From NCBI RefSeq assembly GCF_000740785.1, contig NZ_JFZB01000022.1, forward strand, positions 21,400-85,399: 64,000 bases of DNA, in the 5' to 3' direction. Position 1 is the stretch's first letter, and every line of letters starts with the position of its first letter. This DNA is from Paenirhodobacter enshiensis (lineage in GTDB: Bacteria; Pseudomonadota; Alphaproteobacteria; Rhodobacterales; Rhodobacteraceae). The translations under genes were made by a program, and so were the position numbers. The notes beneath the pieces are model-generated. The model was not told the DNA's origin. It saw nothing but the letters and a program-made list of their open reading frames with translations, and made no database searches. Below, piece after piece: positions 1-7,319 of the stretch.

Positions 1-184
1 CGTCGACCACCCGGCGCACCGCCACCGGCAGGATCAGGCTGATCGCCGCCGTCAGCACCAGCGCCAGCAGCGCGCCCGCCGCCATCGCCCGATATGGCCG
101 GATGAACGGCCACAGCCCGCGCAGCGCGCCGATATCGCGCGATTGCGGCCGGTTGTCCGCCTGTTTCGTCGGATGGCGCGCCAT
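1..184 (-). CDS. ABC exporter, N-terminal part (truncated by window edge)
   Basis: The leftward frame starts with ATG at 184 and stays open to the window edge (61 codons). The translation begins MARHPTKQADNRPQSRD, followed by GLWPFIRPYRAM and a long hydrophobic helix (AAGALLALVLTAAISLILPV) ending in an RRVVD motif. This is the typical first transmembrane segment of MsbA/LmrA-type half-transporters, which carry a six-helix membrane domain followed by an ATPase. Only the first helix is visible, so the substrate cannot be inferred. It is divergent from rnpB, with a hairpin repeat between them. Confidence 0.75.
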   Translation of the reverse strand, partial: MARHPTKQADNRPQSRDIGALRGLWPFIRPYRAMAAGALLALVLTAAISLILPVAVRRVVD

Positions 185-310
185 GTCTTCCCCCGTGCTG
201 GCTGTCCCGGTCAAGGGTTCGCTGTCTTCTCCTCCTTAGACGCAAGCGGCCGCGGTGATCCAGCCGCTTCGCGCTCAAGTCCCGGTGTGCAAGGTGCAAG
301 AACCGCCTCG

Positions 311-376
311 CCCCTTTCGATTCGCCGCAAATATCCCGGGGGTGAGGGCCGCAGGCCCGAGGGGGCAGAGCCCCCT
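311..376 (+). repeat. Intergenic hairpin repeat, copy 1
   Basis: The arm CTTTCGATTCGCCGC is followed by AAATATCCCGGGGG, then by the small palindrome GGGCCGCAGGCCC and the hairpin GGGGGCAGAGCCCCC. The same modules recur about a dozen times in this window. This copy sits between the divergent ABC exporter and rnpB, so it is not at a gene 3' end here. Confidence 0.85.
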
Positions 377-434
377 TGCTGCCCGGCGGGGCAGTGCTCT
401 CCCTGCTCGCATCCGGCCCCTTTCCTTTCTTCAG

Positions 435-463
435 TTGACGCAGACGCGCGCCGCGCCTATCTG
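435..463 (+). promoter_or_regulatory. Probable sigma-70-type promoter of rnpB
   Basis: TTGACG (435-440) and TATCTG (458-463) are separated by 17 bases. The first base of the predicted RNase P RNA P1 helix (471) lies 8 bases beyond the -10 element, as expected for a promoter that sets the RNA 5' end. Confidence 0.7.
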
Positions 464-470
464 CGGGGTC

Positions 471-870
471 GCGCGGATGGCCGGATGACCGCGGCGCTCC
501 ATAGCTCTGTTTCGGCAGACAGCTGGAGGGCCGAGGAAAGTCCGGACTCCATGAAGCAACGGTGCCGGATAACGTCCGGCGGGGGTAACCCCAGGGAAAG
601 CGCCACAGAGAACAGACCGCCACGGTCTCGACCGCGGCAAGGGTGAAACGGTGGGGTAAGAGCCCACCGCGGGACTGGCAACAGGACCGGCACGGCAAGC
701 CCCACCGGGAGCAACGCCGAATAGGGATCTCGCGCCCCTCAAGGGCAGGGGAGCTTCGCCCCGAGAGATCCGGGTTGGCGGCTTGAGGCGGCGCGCGAGC
801 GTTCGTCCAGAGGAATGGTCATCCAGGGGAGAAATCCCCGGACAAAATCCGGCTTACAGGCTGTCCGCGC
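471..870 (+). ncRNA. rnpB: RNase P RNA (bacterial type A)
   Basis: This is the catalytic RNA that removes 5' leaders from tRNA precursors. Conserved blocks appear in the right order: GAGGAAAGTCCGGACTCC (533-550), CAGAGAACAGACCGCC, GGGTGAAACGGTGGGGTAAG, and near the 3' end AGAGGAATGGTC and AATCCGGCTTACAGG. The ends were set by the P1 helix: GCGCGGATGGCC (471-482) pairs with GGCTGTCCGCGC (859-870) in 12 consecutive pairs, including two G-U wobbles. The length of about 400 nt fits alphaproteobacteria. A T-rich stretch (AATTTTCTCC) follows. Open reading frames crossing this stretch are not genes. Confidence 0.97.
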
Positions 871-1022
871 AATTTTCTCCTCTTCGCCGGGGTCGAATCG
901 GCCCCGTCGGGCCCTCCGCGGCCCGCTCCGCCCGGGGCAACGGCCGATTTTCTCCGCCCCCGGGTGAAATTCCGCGCGGCCTCCCCATATCTCGGGGACG
1001 GATTTCACGAGGAGAACCGGGC

Positions 1023-1733
1023 ATGAGTTTCGTCAAGACGCTGGCCACGCTGGCCGTGGGCTTCGCCGCCGCCCGCGGGGTCGAGAAATATCGCGAGATC
1101 GGCGGCCTCGACGGTGTCAAGGATGCGCTGCGCAAAGCCGGCGAGCCGGGCGGCGTGGCCGACCGGGTCGGCGGCTACGCCGAGAAGATGGGCGTCGCAG
1201 GCGGGCGCGACACTCTGCGCGATCTGTTCGCCCGCTTCGGCACCGGGGCGGCGGACGCAGCGGAAACCGCTGAGGCGCGGGCCGCGCGGCTGCGCGAGAC
1301 CATGGCCGCCGCCTCGCAGGCGGGCACCCAGGGGCTTGGGGACATGCTGCACGCGCTGACCGGCGGAATCGCCGGCCATGGCATCGCCGAGGAGCAGGCG
1401 CGGCTGATGATCCGCGCGATGATCCAGGCGGCGCGCGCCGATGGCACCGTGGACCCGGACGAACGGGCCAGCATTCTCGATCACCTCGCCGATGCCTCGG
1501 ATGCCGAAATCGCCTTTGTCGACGCCGAGATGTCGCGCCCGGTCGATCCGGTCGCCCTTGCCGCCGAGGTTCCCGCGCAGCAGGCCGAGGCGGTCTATTC
1601 GGCGGCGCTGATGGCGATTTCCGTCGATTCGGAGCCGGAGCGGCGTTTCCTGCTGCAACTCGCCGCGGCGCTGCGTCTGCCGGCCGCGACGGTGGCGCGG
1701 ATCCACGGCGACATGGGCAAGCCAGCCGCCTGA
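1023..1733 (+). CDS. DUF533 (YebE/TerB-like) protein
   Basis: The 236-residue protein starts at ATG 1023, preceded by GAGGAGAACC. The frame is open further upstream, but that part overlaps the rnpB gene. The N-terminus (MSFVKTLATLAVGFAAARGVEKY) is a short hydrophobic segment. The middle is Ala/Gly rich. The C-terminal ~120 residues carry the TerB-like pattern RLMIRAMIQAARADGTVDPDERASI with an acidic DGTVDPDE loop, as in DUF533/YebE proteins and tellurite-resistance TerB. The family is often called tellurite resistance, but its function is not established. It lies alone between rnpB and rpmG. Confidence 0.8.
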   Translation: MSFVKTLATLAVGFAAARGVEKYREIGGLDGVKDALRKAGEPGGVADRVGGYAEKMGVAGGRDTLRDLFARFGTGAADAAETAEARAARLRETMAAASQAGTQGLGDMLHALTGGIAGHGIAEEQARLMIRAMIQAARADGTVDPDERASILDHLADASDAEIAFVDAEMSRPVDPVALAAEVPAQQAEAVYSAALMAISVDSEPERRFLLQLAAALRLPAATVARIHGDMGKPAA

Positions 1734-1798
1734 GACCCGGTTCCGTCGCGACACGAGGGAAATGCACAGGAAAAATGCGCGCCGAGGCGGTTTGGCTG

Positions 1799-1826
1799 TT
1801 GACTCCGATGGGTGCGACAGTAAAAG
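1799..1826 (+). promoter_or_regulatory. Possible promoter of rpmG
   Basis: TTGACT (1799-1804) and TAAAAG (1821-1826) are spaced by 16 bases, about 60 bases before the rpmG start. The -10 is a weak match, so this is tentative. Confidence 0.4.
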
Positions 1827-1888
1827 GCAGCACTTGAGAAATTCGCGGGCGCAGACGTCGGTCGGTGCCTGACTGTAGGAGAACAGAA

Positions 1889-2056
1889 ATGGCGAAGCCG
1901 ACGACGATCAAGATCCGTCTGAACTCGACGGCGGGCACCGGGCACTTCTATGTGACCAAGAAGAATGCCCGCACCATGACCGAAAAGATGACCGTGAACA
2001 AATACGATCCGGTCGCCCGCAAGCATGTCGAATACAAGGAAGGCAAGATCAAGTAA
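1889..2056 (+). CDS. rpmG: 50S ribosomal protein L33
   Basis: The protein has 55 residues and begins [20 protein letters not shown], the standard L33 sequence, with the family pattern [10 protein letters not shown] and a basic C-terminus. The start is set by TAGGAGAA (1877-1884), five bases upstream of the ATG. An earlier in-frame ATG at 1865 lacks such a site and would add residues not found in L33. The zinc-binding cysteine pairs of some L33 paralogues are absent, so this is the C-minus, zinc-independent form usual in proteobacteria. It is monocistronic with its own terminator. Confidence 0.97.
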   Translation: MAKPTTIKIRLNSTAGTGHFYVTKKNARTMTEKMTVNKYDPVARKHVEYKEGKIK

Positions 2057-2080
2057 GATCTGCCAGACCTTGGGGTTCAG

Positions 2081-2110
2081 AAAAGGCCGTTCCGAAAGGG
2101 CGGCCTTTTT
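2081..2110 (+). terminator. Rho-independent terminator after rpmG
   Basis: AAAAGGCCG and CGGCCTTTT form a perfect 9-bp stem around an 11-base loop and run into TTTTTC. It lies about 25 bases after the rpmG stop codon. Confidence 0.9.
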
Positions 2111-2252
2111 CATTTCGTCATTCCGAATCCTGCGCGCGGTTCTCTCGACGGCAATCGCAGTGTGTCGCGTCCATCGGCAGCCCCGGCCCGTCCGGTGCCG
2201 ATGCGGGTGCGCATGGTCGCCGTTTTCATGGAACGGGCGGCAACGGCCCTCT

Positions 2253-3080
2253 TCAGGACAGCGCCAGCCACAGCCGGATCAGCGCGGCCTCGGCGGTCTC
2301 GGTGCCGCCGTTCGCGACACCCGCGCGCCACAGCGGGGCCCCGGCCGCATAGGCGCCTGGCGCAAGCCCGCCGTTCTCGCAGGCACTGACCGCGCGCAGA
2401 CGCCGCCCGGTCGCGACCGCGCGCGCCAGAACCTCCGCCAGCTCCGGGTCCGAGGGGATGGTGCCCGCCCCGAATACCCGCAGCACTGCCCCGTCGAGCG
2501 TGCCGAGCGCCGCCTCCAGCATCGCGGCGGGCATACCGGGGGAAACGGTCAGCACTGCCAGCCGTGCCGCTGCGAACCGGCGACGGCGCCAGGGGCCGGC
2601 CTCGGCCGGCTGCGGCGTGGCGCGGAAGGCGTCGTCAGCCTGACTTTCGGTCTTCACCAGCCCTGCCGCCGGCAGCAACCGCCCGGCGAAGGCAAGCCAC
2701 ACCCCTGCCCCGGGCCGGACCCCGAGCGCGAGATCGAGATTGCCCTCGGCGTCGCCCCCCATCGTGCCGAGCGGGTGCATCGAGCCGGTCAGCACCACCG
2801 GATGCGGCCAGCCCGCCAGCGCCTGGCTGAGCGCCGCGCCGGTATAGGCCATGGTGTCCGTGCCATGGGTGATAACGACAGGGCCAGCCTCGGCTTCGAT
2901 GAGATCGAGCAGGCGGTTCCAGTGCCGGGCCGAAATCTCGGCGCTGTCGATCAGCGGATCGAGGGCAATCACCTGGGCGCGGGCGCCGACGGCTGCCTCG
3001 ACCACGCCGGGGGCGGGGGTCAAGCCGTGGGGGCCGGGACGCATTCCGATGGTGCCGCCGGTGTGCAAAAGCAATGTCAT
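2253..3080 (-). CDS. Asparaginase family amidohydrolase
   Basis: The 275-residue protein converts L-asparagine to aspartate and ammonia or acts on a related amide. Both threonine signatures are present: HTGGTIGM at residues 6-13 (nucleophile Thr) and HGTDTMAYTGAAL at about residues 92-104 (Thr-Asp of the second catalytic group). VVLTGSMHP and GDAEGNLDLAL also match the family. There is no signal peptide, so it is probably cytoplasmic. It is shorter than the ~330 residues of many bacterial enzymes, so the C-terminal domain is compact. It is a single gene, divergent from rpmG's side and separated from the sox operon by repeats. Confidence 0.85.
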   Translation of the reverse strand: MTLLLHTGGTIGMRPGPHGLTPAPGVVEAAVGARAQVIALDPLIDSAEISARHWNRLLDLIEAEAGPVVITHGTDTMAYTGAALSQALAGWPHPVVLTGSMHPLGTMGGDAEGNLDLALGVRPGAGVWLAFAGRLLPAAGLVKTESQADDAFRATPQPAEAGPWRRRRFAAARLAVLTVSPGMPAAMLEAALGTLDGAVLRVFGAGTIPSDPELAEVLARAVATGRRLRAVSACENGGLAPGAYAAGAPLWRAGVANGGTETAEAALIRLWLALS

Positions 3081-3148
3081 GGCCGGTTCCTCCGTGCAGT
3101 CGGCCCTTCATAGCCCGACGCGCGCGGCCTTTCCATCGTGGCGGGTCT

Positions 3149-3212
3149 AAGGGGGCTCTGCCCCCTCGGGCCTGCGGCCCTCACCCCCGGGATATTTGCG
3201 GCGAATCGAAAG
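3149..3212 (-). repeat. Intergenic hairpin repeat, copy 2
   Basis: The hairpin GGGGGCTCTGCCCCC (3151 on) is followed by GGGCCTGCGGCCC and ends with CCCGGGATATTTGCGGC and GAATCGAAAG. This is the reverse complement of copy 1. It faces copy 3 to make a large inverted repeat downstream of soxG. Confidence 0.85.
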
Positions 3213-3247
3213 ACAAGGAAGCCCGGCTCTCCCAAGGAGAACCGGGC
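3211..3247 (-). terminator. Probable terminator of the soxBDAG operon
   Basis: GCCCGG-C-TCTCC (3221-3232) and GGAGA-A-CCGGGC (3236-3247) form a near-perfect stem with a three-base loop. Read leftward it is followed by TTCCTTGTCTTTC, a T-rich tract, which suits termination of the leftward sox transcripts. Nothing else coding was seen in 3081-3419. Confidence 0.6.
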
Positions 3248-3331
3248 CCTTTCGCTTCGCTCGGTCATCGGCGTCCCCGCCTGTACCGTGCGTTCAGTCA
3301 TACTGCAGGGCAGTTAACAAAGAGTTACCTG

Positions 3332-3393
3332 CCCCTTTCGATTCGCCGCAAATATCCCGGGGGAAGCCCGAAGGGCGCGGGGGCAGAGCCCCC
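3332..3393 (+). repeat. Intergenic hairpin repeat, copy 3
   Basis: The CCCCTTTCGATTCGCCGC arm is followed by AAATATCCCGGGGG, a short GCCCGAAGGGC palindrome and GGGGGCAGAGCCCCC. It lies 26 bases beyond the soxG stop and is in opposite orientation to copy 2. Confidence 0.85.
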
Positions 3394-3419
3394 GTCCACG
3401 GATCGGCCGGGCAATCCCC

Positions 3420-3971
3420 TCAGAAGATCTCGCCACCGCGACGCGAAGAGACTTCGAGCAGCCCCATCATGTAGCCCGCGACCGAGCGGAAGCAGATCAG
3501 ACGGATCTCCCCGGGGCCCGAGCGCCAGAACGCCACGCCGGTCTGCGCGGCACGGGTGCGGCGCATCTCCATCTGCGGCAAGGTCGCCATGTCGACGGGG
3601 CACAGCTTCATCAGCACCTCGTCGCCCTTCGCTCCGCTGACCACGAACAGCGAGCGCATGTCGGACACGTTCACCACGAGGGAATGCTCCCCCCCGAAGG
3701 CCGCGGTCAGATCGGCCGCGATCTTCGGCGCCTCGTCATAGCCGCAAAACAGCATCAGCTCGTCCGGGCTCATCCAGGCGAGCGACCGCCCATCCGCAGC
3801 CACGACCCCGCGCAGCCCCGGCACGCTCAGCCCCATCGGACCGAGCGCATCGGCGAGCGTCTTCGAGCCGAGATCGGCCCGGATCGTCACCATGCCGGTC
3901 AGACCGGCCTCGGCAACGGTGGCGAAGCCCGTATGGCTTTCGCCCTTCAGTGCGGAAACCGCCTCAGACAT
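3420..3971 (-). CDS. soxG: Sarcosine oxidase gamma subunit
   Basis: The 183-residue last subunit of the heterotetrameric sarcosine oxidase oxidatively demethylates sarcosine to glycine in the cytoplasm, producing methylene-tetrahydrofolate or formaldehyde and H2O2. The sequence shows the GcvT-like SoxG pattern: MSPDELMLFCGYDEAP, a VNVSDMRSLFVVSG block and a C-terminal FWRSGPGEIRLICFRSVAGYMMGLL segment. It overlaps the end of soxA by 8 bases, so it is translationally coupled as the last gene of soxBDAG. Length is usual for the family. Confidence 0.93.
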   Translation of the reverse strand: MSEAVSALKGESHTGFATVAEAGLTGMVTIRADLGSKTLADALGPMGLSVPGLRGVVAADGRSLAWMSPDELMLFCGYDEAPKIAADLTAAFGGEHSLVVNVSDMRSLFVVSGAKGDEVLMKLCPVDMATLPQMEMRRTRAAQTGVAFWRSGPGEIRLICFRSVAGYMMGLLEVSSRRGGEIF

Positions 3972-6915
3972 CGGACTTCTCCCCTTCCTTGTCGTAGAAG
4001 CAGGGATCGACGATCCGCGCCCTGAACAGCTTGTCCCCGGCCGGGAACTCCAGCACCTCGCCCATCCGCGCCGGCCCGTTCGGCACGAGGCCCATCGCGA
4101 TGCCCTTCTTCAGCGTCGGCGAGTAATAGCTCGACGTCACCCGGCCCTGCGTGTTGCGCTGACCGTTGGCGTTGAAGCCCTCGGCCGTGGCATAGGCGCC
4201 ATCGGGCAGCACCGAACCGTCGAGCGTTTCCAGCCCGACCAGCTGCCAGCGGTCCGGCGCCACCATGAACGAACGCTGCTGCGCCCGCTTGCCGATGTAA
4301 TCCGCCTTCTTCTTCGAGATCGCCCAGCCGAGGCCGAGATCTTGCGGGATCACCGTGCCGTCGGTCTCGTCGCCGATCATGATGAAGCCCTTCTCGGCGC
4401 GCATGACATGCAGCGCCTCGGTGCCGTAGGGCATCATCCCGAAGGCCTTGCCGGCCGCGATCACCTTGTCCCACAGCGCCGCGCCCATGTTGGCGGGCAC
4501 CGCGATCTCGTAGCTGAGTTCGCCCGAGAACGAGATCCGGTAGACCCGCACCGGCAGCCCGGCGAGCGTGCCCTCGGCCCAGCCCATGAAGGGCAGCGCG
4601 GCCTTCGACACGTCCATGCCACCGAGCGCCTCGAGCACCTTGCGCGCCTTCGGGCCGACCACGGCGATCTGGGCATATTGCTCGGTCAGATTGGCGGTCC
4701 AGACCTTCCAGTCCCACCACTCGCATTGCAGCCAGTCTTCCATATGGGCATGGATCCGGTCCGCACCGCCCGAGGTGGTGTGGCACAGCCAGCTGTCTTC
4801 CGACAGACGCACCACGACACCGTCATCGCTGAGGAAGCCGTTCTCGTTGCACATCAGACCGTAGCGGCATTTGCCCACCGGCAGCGTCGACATCATGTTG
4901 GTATACATCATGTCGAGGAACTTGCCCGCGTCCGGTCCCTTCACCAGGATCTTGCCGAGCGTCGAGGCATCGAGCACGCCCACATTGGTGCGGGTGTTCA
5001 CGATCTCGCGGTTCACCGCGTCGCGGTGGCTCTCGCCGGCCTTCGGATAGCAATAGGGGCGGCGCCAGAAGCCCACCGGCTCCCAGTGATAATGCTGCGC
5101 CTCATGCCAGTCCTGCATCGCGGTGCGGCGACGCGGCTGGAACAGCTCGCCACGCGCCTCGCCGGCCATCGCGCCGAAGCTGATCGGGTTGTAGGGCGGA
5201 CGGAAGGTGGTGGTGCCGGTTTCCGGGATGGTCTGGCCGAGCGCATCCGACAGGATCGCCAGACCGTTGATGTTGCTCGACTTGCCCTGATCCGAGGCCA
5301 TGCCGAGCGTGGTGTAGCGCTTGGTATGCTCGACCGAGGTATAGCCTTCGCGCGCCGCGAGTTCGACGTCCGAGACCTTCACGTCGTTCTGGAAGTCGAG
5401 GAAGGACTTGTAGCGCAGCGCCTGGGTGGCGCCGGCCGGCATGATCCAGACCGGGGCGAGCGGCGCCTCGGGTTCGACCTCGGCGGACATGCCCGCCTCG
5501 GCGGCGATGGCGTCGAGGGTCAGCAGACCGTTCGCCGCGCCGACCGAAGCCGCGATCGGCCCGCCGTCGCGCCCGGTCGGCGGACGGGTGGCGTCGGGGC
5601 GGAACAGCGCCGCATCGGCATCCCACGACAGCTTGCCGCCGACATGCGACCACAGATGGACGTTCGGCGACCAGCCGCCCGACATCGCGACGCAATCGCA
5701 CGGCAGGGTCTCGATCACCCCGCCTTCGCCGGCCTGAGCGCAGATCGCCACGCCGGTGACGCCGGTGCGCCCCAGAACCCTGGCGATGCCGCGGCCTTCG
5801 AGGATGCGCACGCCGCGCGCCTTGACCTGCATCGGCAGAACGCCGGTGACGTTGTCACGCGCGTCGATCACCGCCGGCACCGAAAGCCCGGCGTCGAGAA
5901 CCGCCAGAGCGGTGCGGTAAGCGTCGTCGTTGTTCGCCACGACGACCACGCGGTCGCCCGGGCTGACCGCCCAGTTGACGATGTAATCGCGCACCGCCGA
6001 GGCCAGCATCACGCCCGGCACGTCATTGCCGGCGAAGGCGAGCGGACGCTCGGTCGCGCCGGCGGCGTTGATGGTGATGCCCGGACGCACCCGCCACAGG
6101 CGGTGGCGCGGACGGCCGTCGCCCGGCGTGTGGTCGGCGACGCGCTCATAGGCGATGATCGAGCCGTGCAGGTGCATACCCGCGACCATCGTGCGCTCCA
6201 TCAGCCGCACGTTCGGCAGGGTGCGCAGCTCGGCGAGGGTCTTCGCGATCCAGTCGTCCGGGCTCAGACCGTCGATCAGACCGCCGTCGACCGGGGCACG
6301 GCCGCCCCAATGCGCGGTCATCTCCATCAGGATCACGCGCTTGCCGGCACGCCCTTCGGAGAGCGCCGCGGCGAGGCCCGCGACACCGCCACCCGCGACC
6401 AGCACGTCGCAGAAGGCATAGGCCTGCTCGTAACGATCCGGGTCGGCCTCTTTCGCGGCATTGCCGAGGCCCGCGGCGCGGCGGATCACCGGCTCGAACA
6501 CCTTGGCCCATGCCCCGAGCGAGATCATGAAGGTCTTGTAGTAGAACCCGGCCGGGAACATCTTGTAGAGCTTGTCGTTGATCGCGCCGATGTCGAAGGC
6601 GAGCGACGGCCAGCGGTTCTGGCTGCTGGCTTCGAGGCCGTCGAACAGCTCGGTCATGGTGACGCGCTGATCGGGTTCCTGACGCGCGTTGCGGCCGAGA
6701 TTGACCAGCGCGTTCGGCTCTTCCGCGCCCGAGGCCAGCAGGCCGCGCGGGCGGTGATACTTGAACGACCGGCCGAGCAGGACCTGACCGCCGGCGAGCA
6801 GCGCGGCCGCCAGCGTATCGCCCTGGAAGCCGCGCATCGGCTTGCCGTCGAAGGTGAAGGTGAGGGATTTCGAACGGTCGATCAGACGACCGCCGGTTGC
6901 GAGACGGGTGCTCAT
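3964..6915 (-). CDS. soxA: Sarcosine oxidase alpha subunit
   Basis: The 983-residue large subunit has an N-terminal 2Fe-2S ferredoxin-like fold region (residues 1-~90, FDGKPMRGFQGDTLAAALL and RSFKYHRPRG). A dinucleotide-binding domain follows with VAGGGVAGLAAAL near residues 172-184. The C-terminal GcvT/aminomethyltransferase-like half binds folate (SSYYSPTLKKGIAMGLVP near the end). The start at 6915 was chosen because it overlaps the soxD stop by four bases (ATGA) and gives the usual MSTRL start. It receives electrons from the SoxB flavin and hands the one-carbon unit to tetrahydrofolate. Confidence 0.96.
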   Translation of the reverse strand: MSTRLATGGRLIDRSKSLTFTFDGKPMRGFQGDTLAAALLAGGQVLLGRSFKYHRPRGLLASGAEEPNALVNLGRNARQEPDQRVTMTELFDGLEASSQNRWPSLAFDIGAINDKLYKMFPAGFYYKTFMISLGAWAKVFEPVIRRAAGLGNAAKEADPDRYEQAYAFCDVLVAGGGVAGLAAALSEGRAGKRVILMEMTAHWGGRAPVDGGLIDGLSPDDWIAKTLAELRTLPNVRLMERTMVAGMHLHGSIIAYERVADHTPGDGRPRHRLWRVRPGITINAAGATERPLAFAGNDVPGVMLASAVRDYIVNWAVSPGDRVVVVANNDDAYRTALAVLDAGLSVPAVIDARDNVTGVLPMQVKARGVRILEGRGIARVLGRTGVTGVAICAQAGEGGVIETLPCDCVAMSGGWSPNVHLWSHVGGKLSWDADAALFRPDATRPPTGRDGGPIAASVGAANGLLTLDAIAAEAGMSAEVEPEAPLAPVWIMPAGATQALRYKSFLDFQNDVKVSDVELAAREGYTSVEHTKRYTTLGMASDQGKSSNINGLAILSDALGQTIPETGTTTFRPPYNPISFGAMAGEARGELFQPRRRTAMQDWHEAQHYHWEPVGFWRRPYCYPKAGESHRDAVNREIVNTRTNVGVLDASTLGKILVKGPDAGKFLDMMYTNMMSTLPVGKCRYGLMCNENGFLSDDGVVVRLSEDSWLCHTTSGGADRIHAHMEDWLQCEWWDWKVWTANLTEQYAQIAVVGPKARKVLEALGGMDVSKAALPFMGWAEGTLAGLPVRVYRISFSGELSYEIAVPANMGAALWDKVIAAGKAFGMMPYGTEALHVMRAEKGFIMIGDETDGTVIPQDLGLGWAISKKKADYIGKRAQQRSFMVAPDRWQLVGLETLDGSVLPDGAYATAEGFNANGQRNTQGRVTSSYYSPTLKKGIAMGLVPNGPARMGEVLEFPAGDKLFRARIVDPCFYDKEGEKSDV

Positions 6916-7235
6916 TTCCAGCCCTTCCATTCGGGGCATTTCGCCTTGATCTTCTCGACCAGCTCTGCCGGGGGTTCGGTGGTCTGCGCGGGATAGGTGC
7001 CGAAGACCTCGAGCGTCACGGTGTGGCGCGCGGCGAGGAACCACTTGCCGCAGCCGTTGCTGTGACGCCAGCGCTCGAAATGCACGCCCTTGGGGTTCTT
7101 GCGGGTGAACATGTAGGCTTCGAAATCCGCGGCATCCGAGTCCGGGCCGACGCGCTTGAGATGCGCCTCGTGGCCATAGGTGAGCTCGGTCTCCTCGGCT
7201 TCGACGCCGCAGTAGGGACAGGGGATGATCTGCAT
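6912..7235 (-). CDS. soxD: Sarcosine oxidase delta subunit
   Basis: The 107-residue zinc-binding subunit of sarcosine oxidase has CPYCG at residues 6-10 and further NGCGKWF and KCPEW cysteines. It shows the typical SoxD features KNPKGVHFERWRHSNGCGKWF and a FGTYPA motif. It lies between soxB and soxA, as in other soxBDAG operons, and its stop overlaps the soxA start. The gap to soxB (84 bases) is filled by a repeat copy. Confidence 0.95.
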   Translation of the reverse strand: MQIIPCPYCGVEAEETELTYGHEAHLKRVGPDSDAADFEAYMFTRKNPKGVHFERWRHSNGCGKWFLAARHTVTLEVFGTYPAQTTEPPAELVEKIKAKCPEWKGWK

Positions 7236-7263
7236 GTCAGCGCGCTTTCATGGGCCGGGCGCC

Positions 7264-7316
7264 GGGGGCTTTGCGCCCCCGGACCCCCGCAGGATATTTT
7301 TGGCGAATCGAAAGGG
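7264..7316 (-). repeat. Intergenic hairpin repeat, copy 4 (inside sox operon)
   Basis: A variant copy: GGGGGCTTTGCGCCCCC, then GGACCCCCGC, AGGATATTTTTGGC and GAATCGAAAGGG. It fills the soxB-soxD gap. Since soxD, soxA and soxG must be co-expressed with soxB, it cannot be a fully efficient terminator here. Confidence 0.75.
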
Positions 7317-7319
7317 TCA

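Noticed and set aside
311..376. Repeats as a CRISPR array
   Set aside because: The repeat units are dispersed singly or in pairs over the whole window with no regular spacers and no cas genes.
143..646. Open frames crossing the repeat and the 5' half of rnpB
   Set aside because: They run through a non-coding repeat and the RNase P RNA. The peptides (SIRRKYPGGEG, VRAAGPRGQSPL) are simply translated repeat, and the same peptides recur at other copies.
3892..6996. Long rightward open frame antisense to soxA
   Set aside because: It mirrors the codon bias of soxA (GC at third positions). The translation is His/Arg-rich with no domain, while the other strand has an unmistakable sarcosine oxidase alpha subunit.
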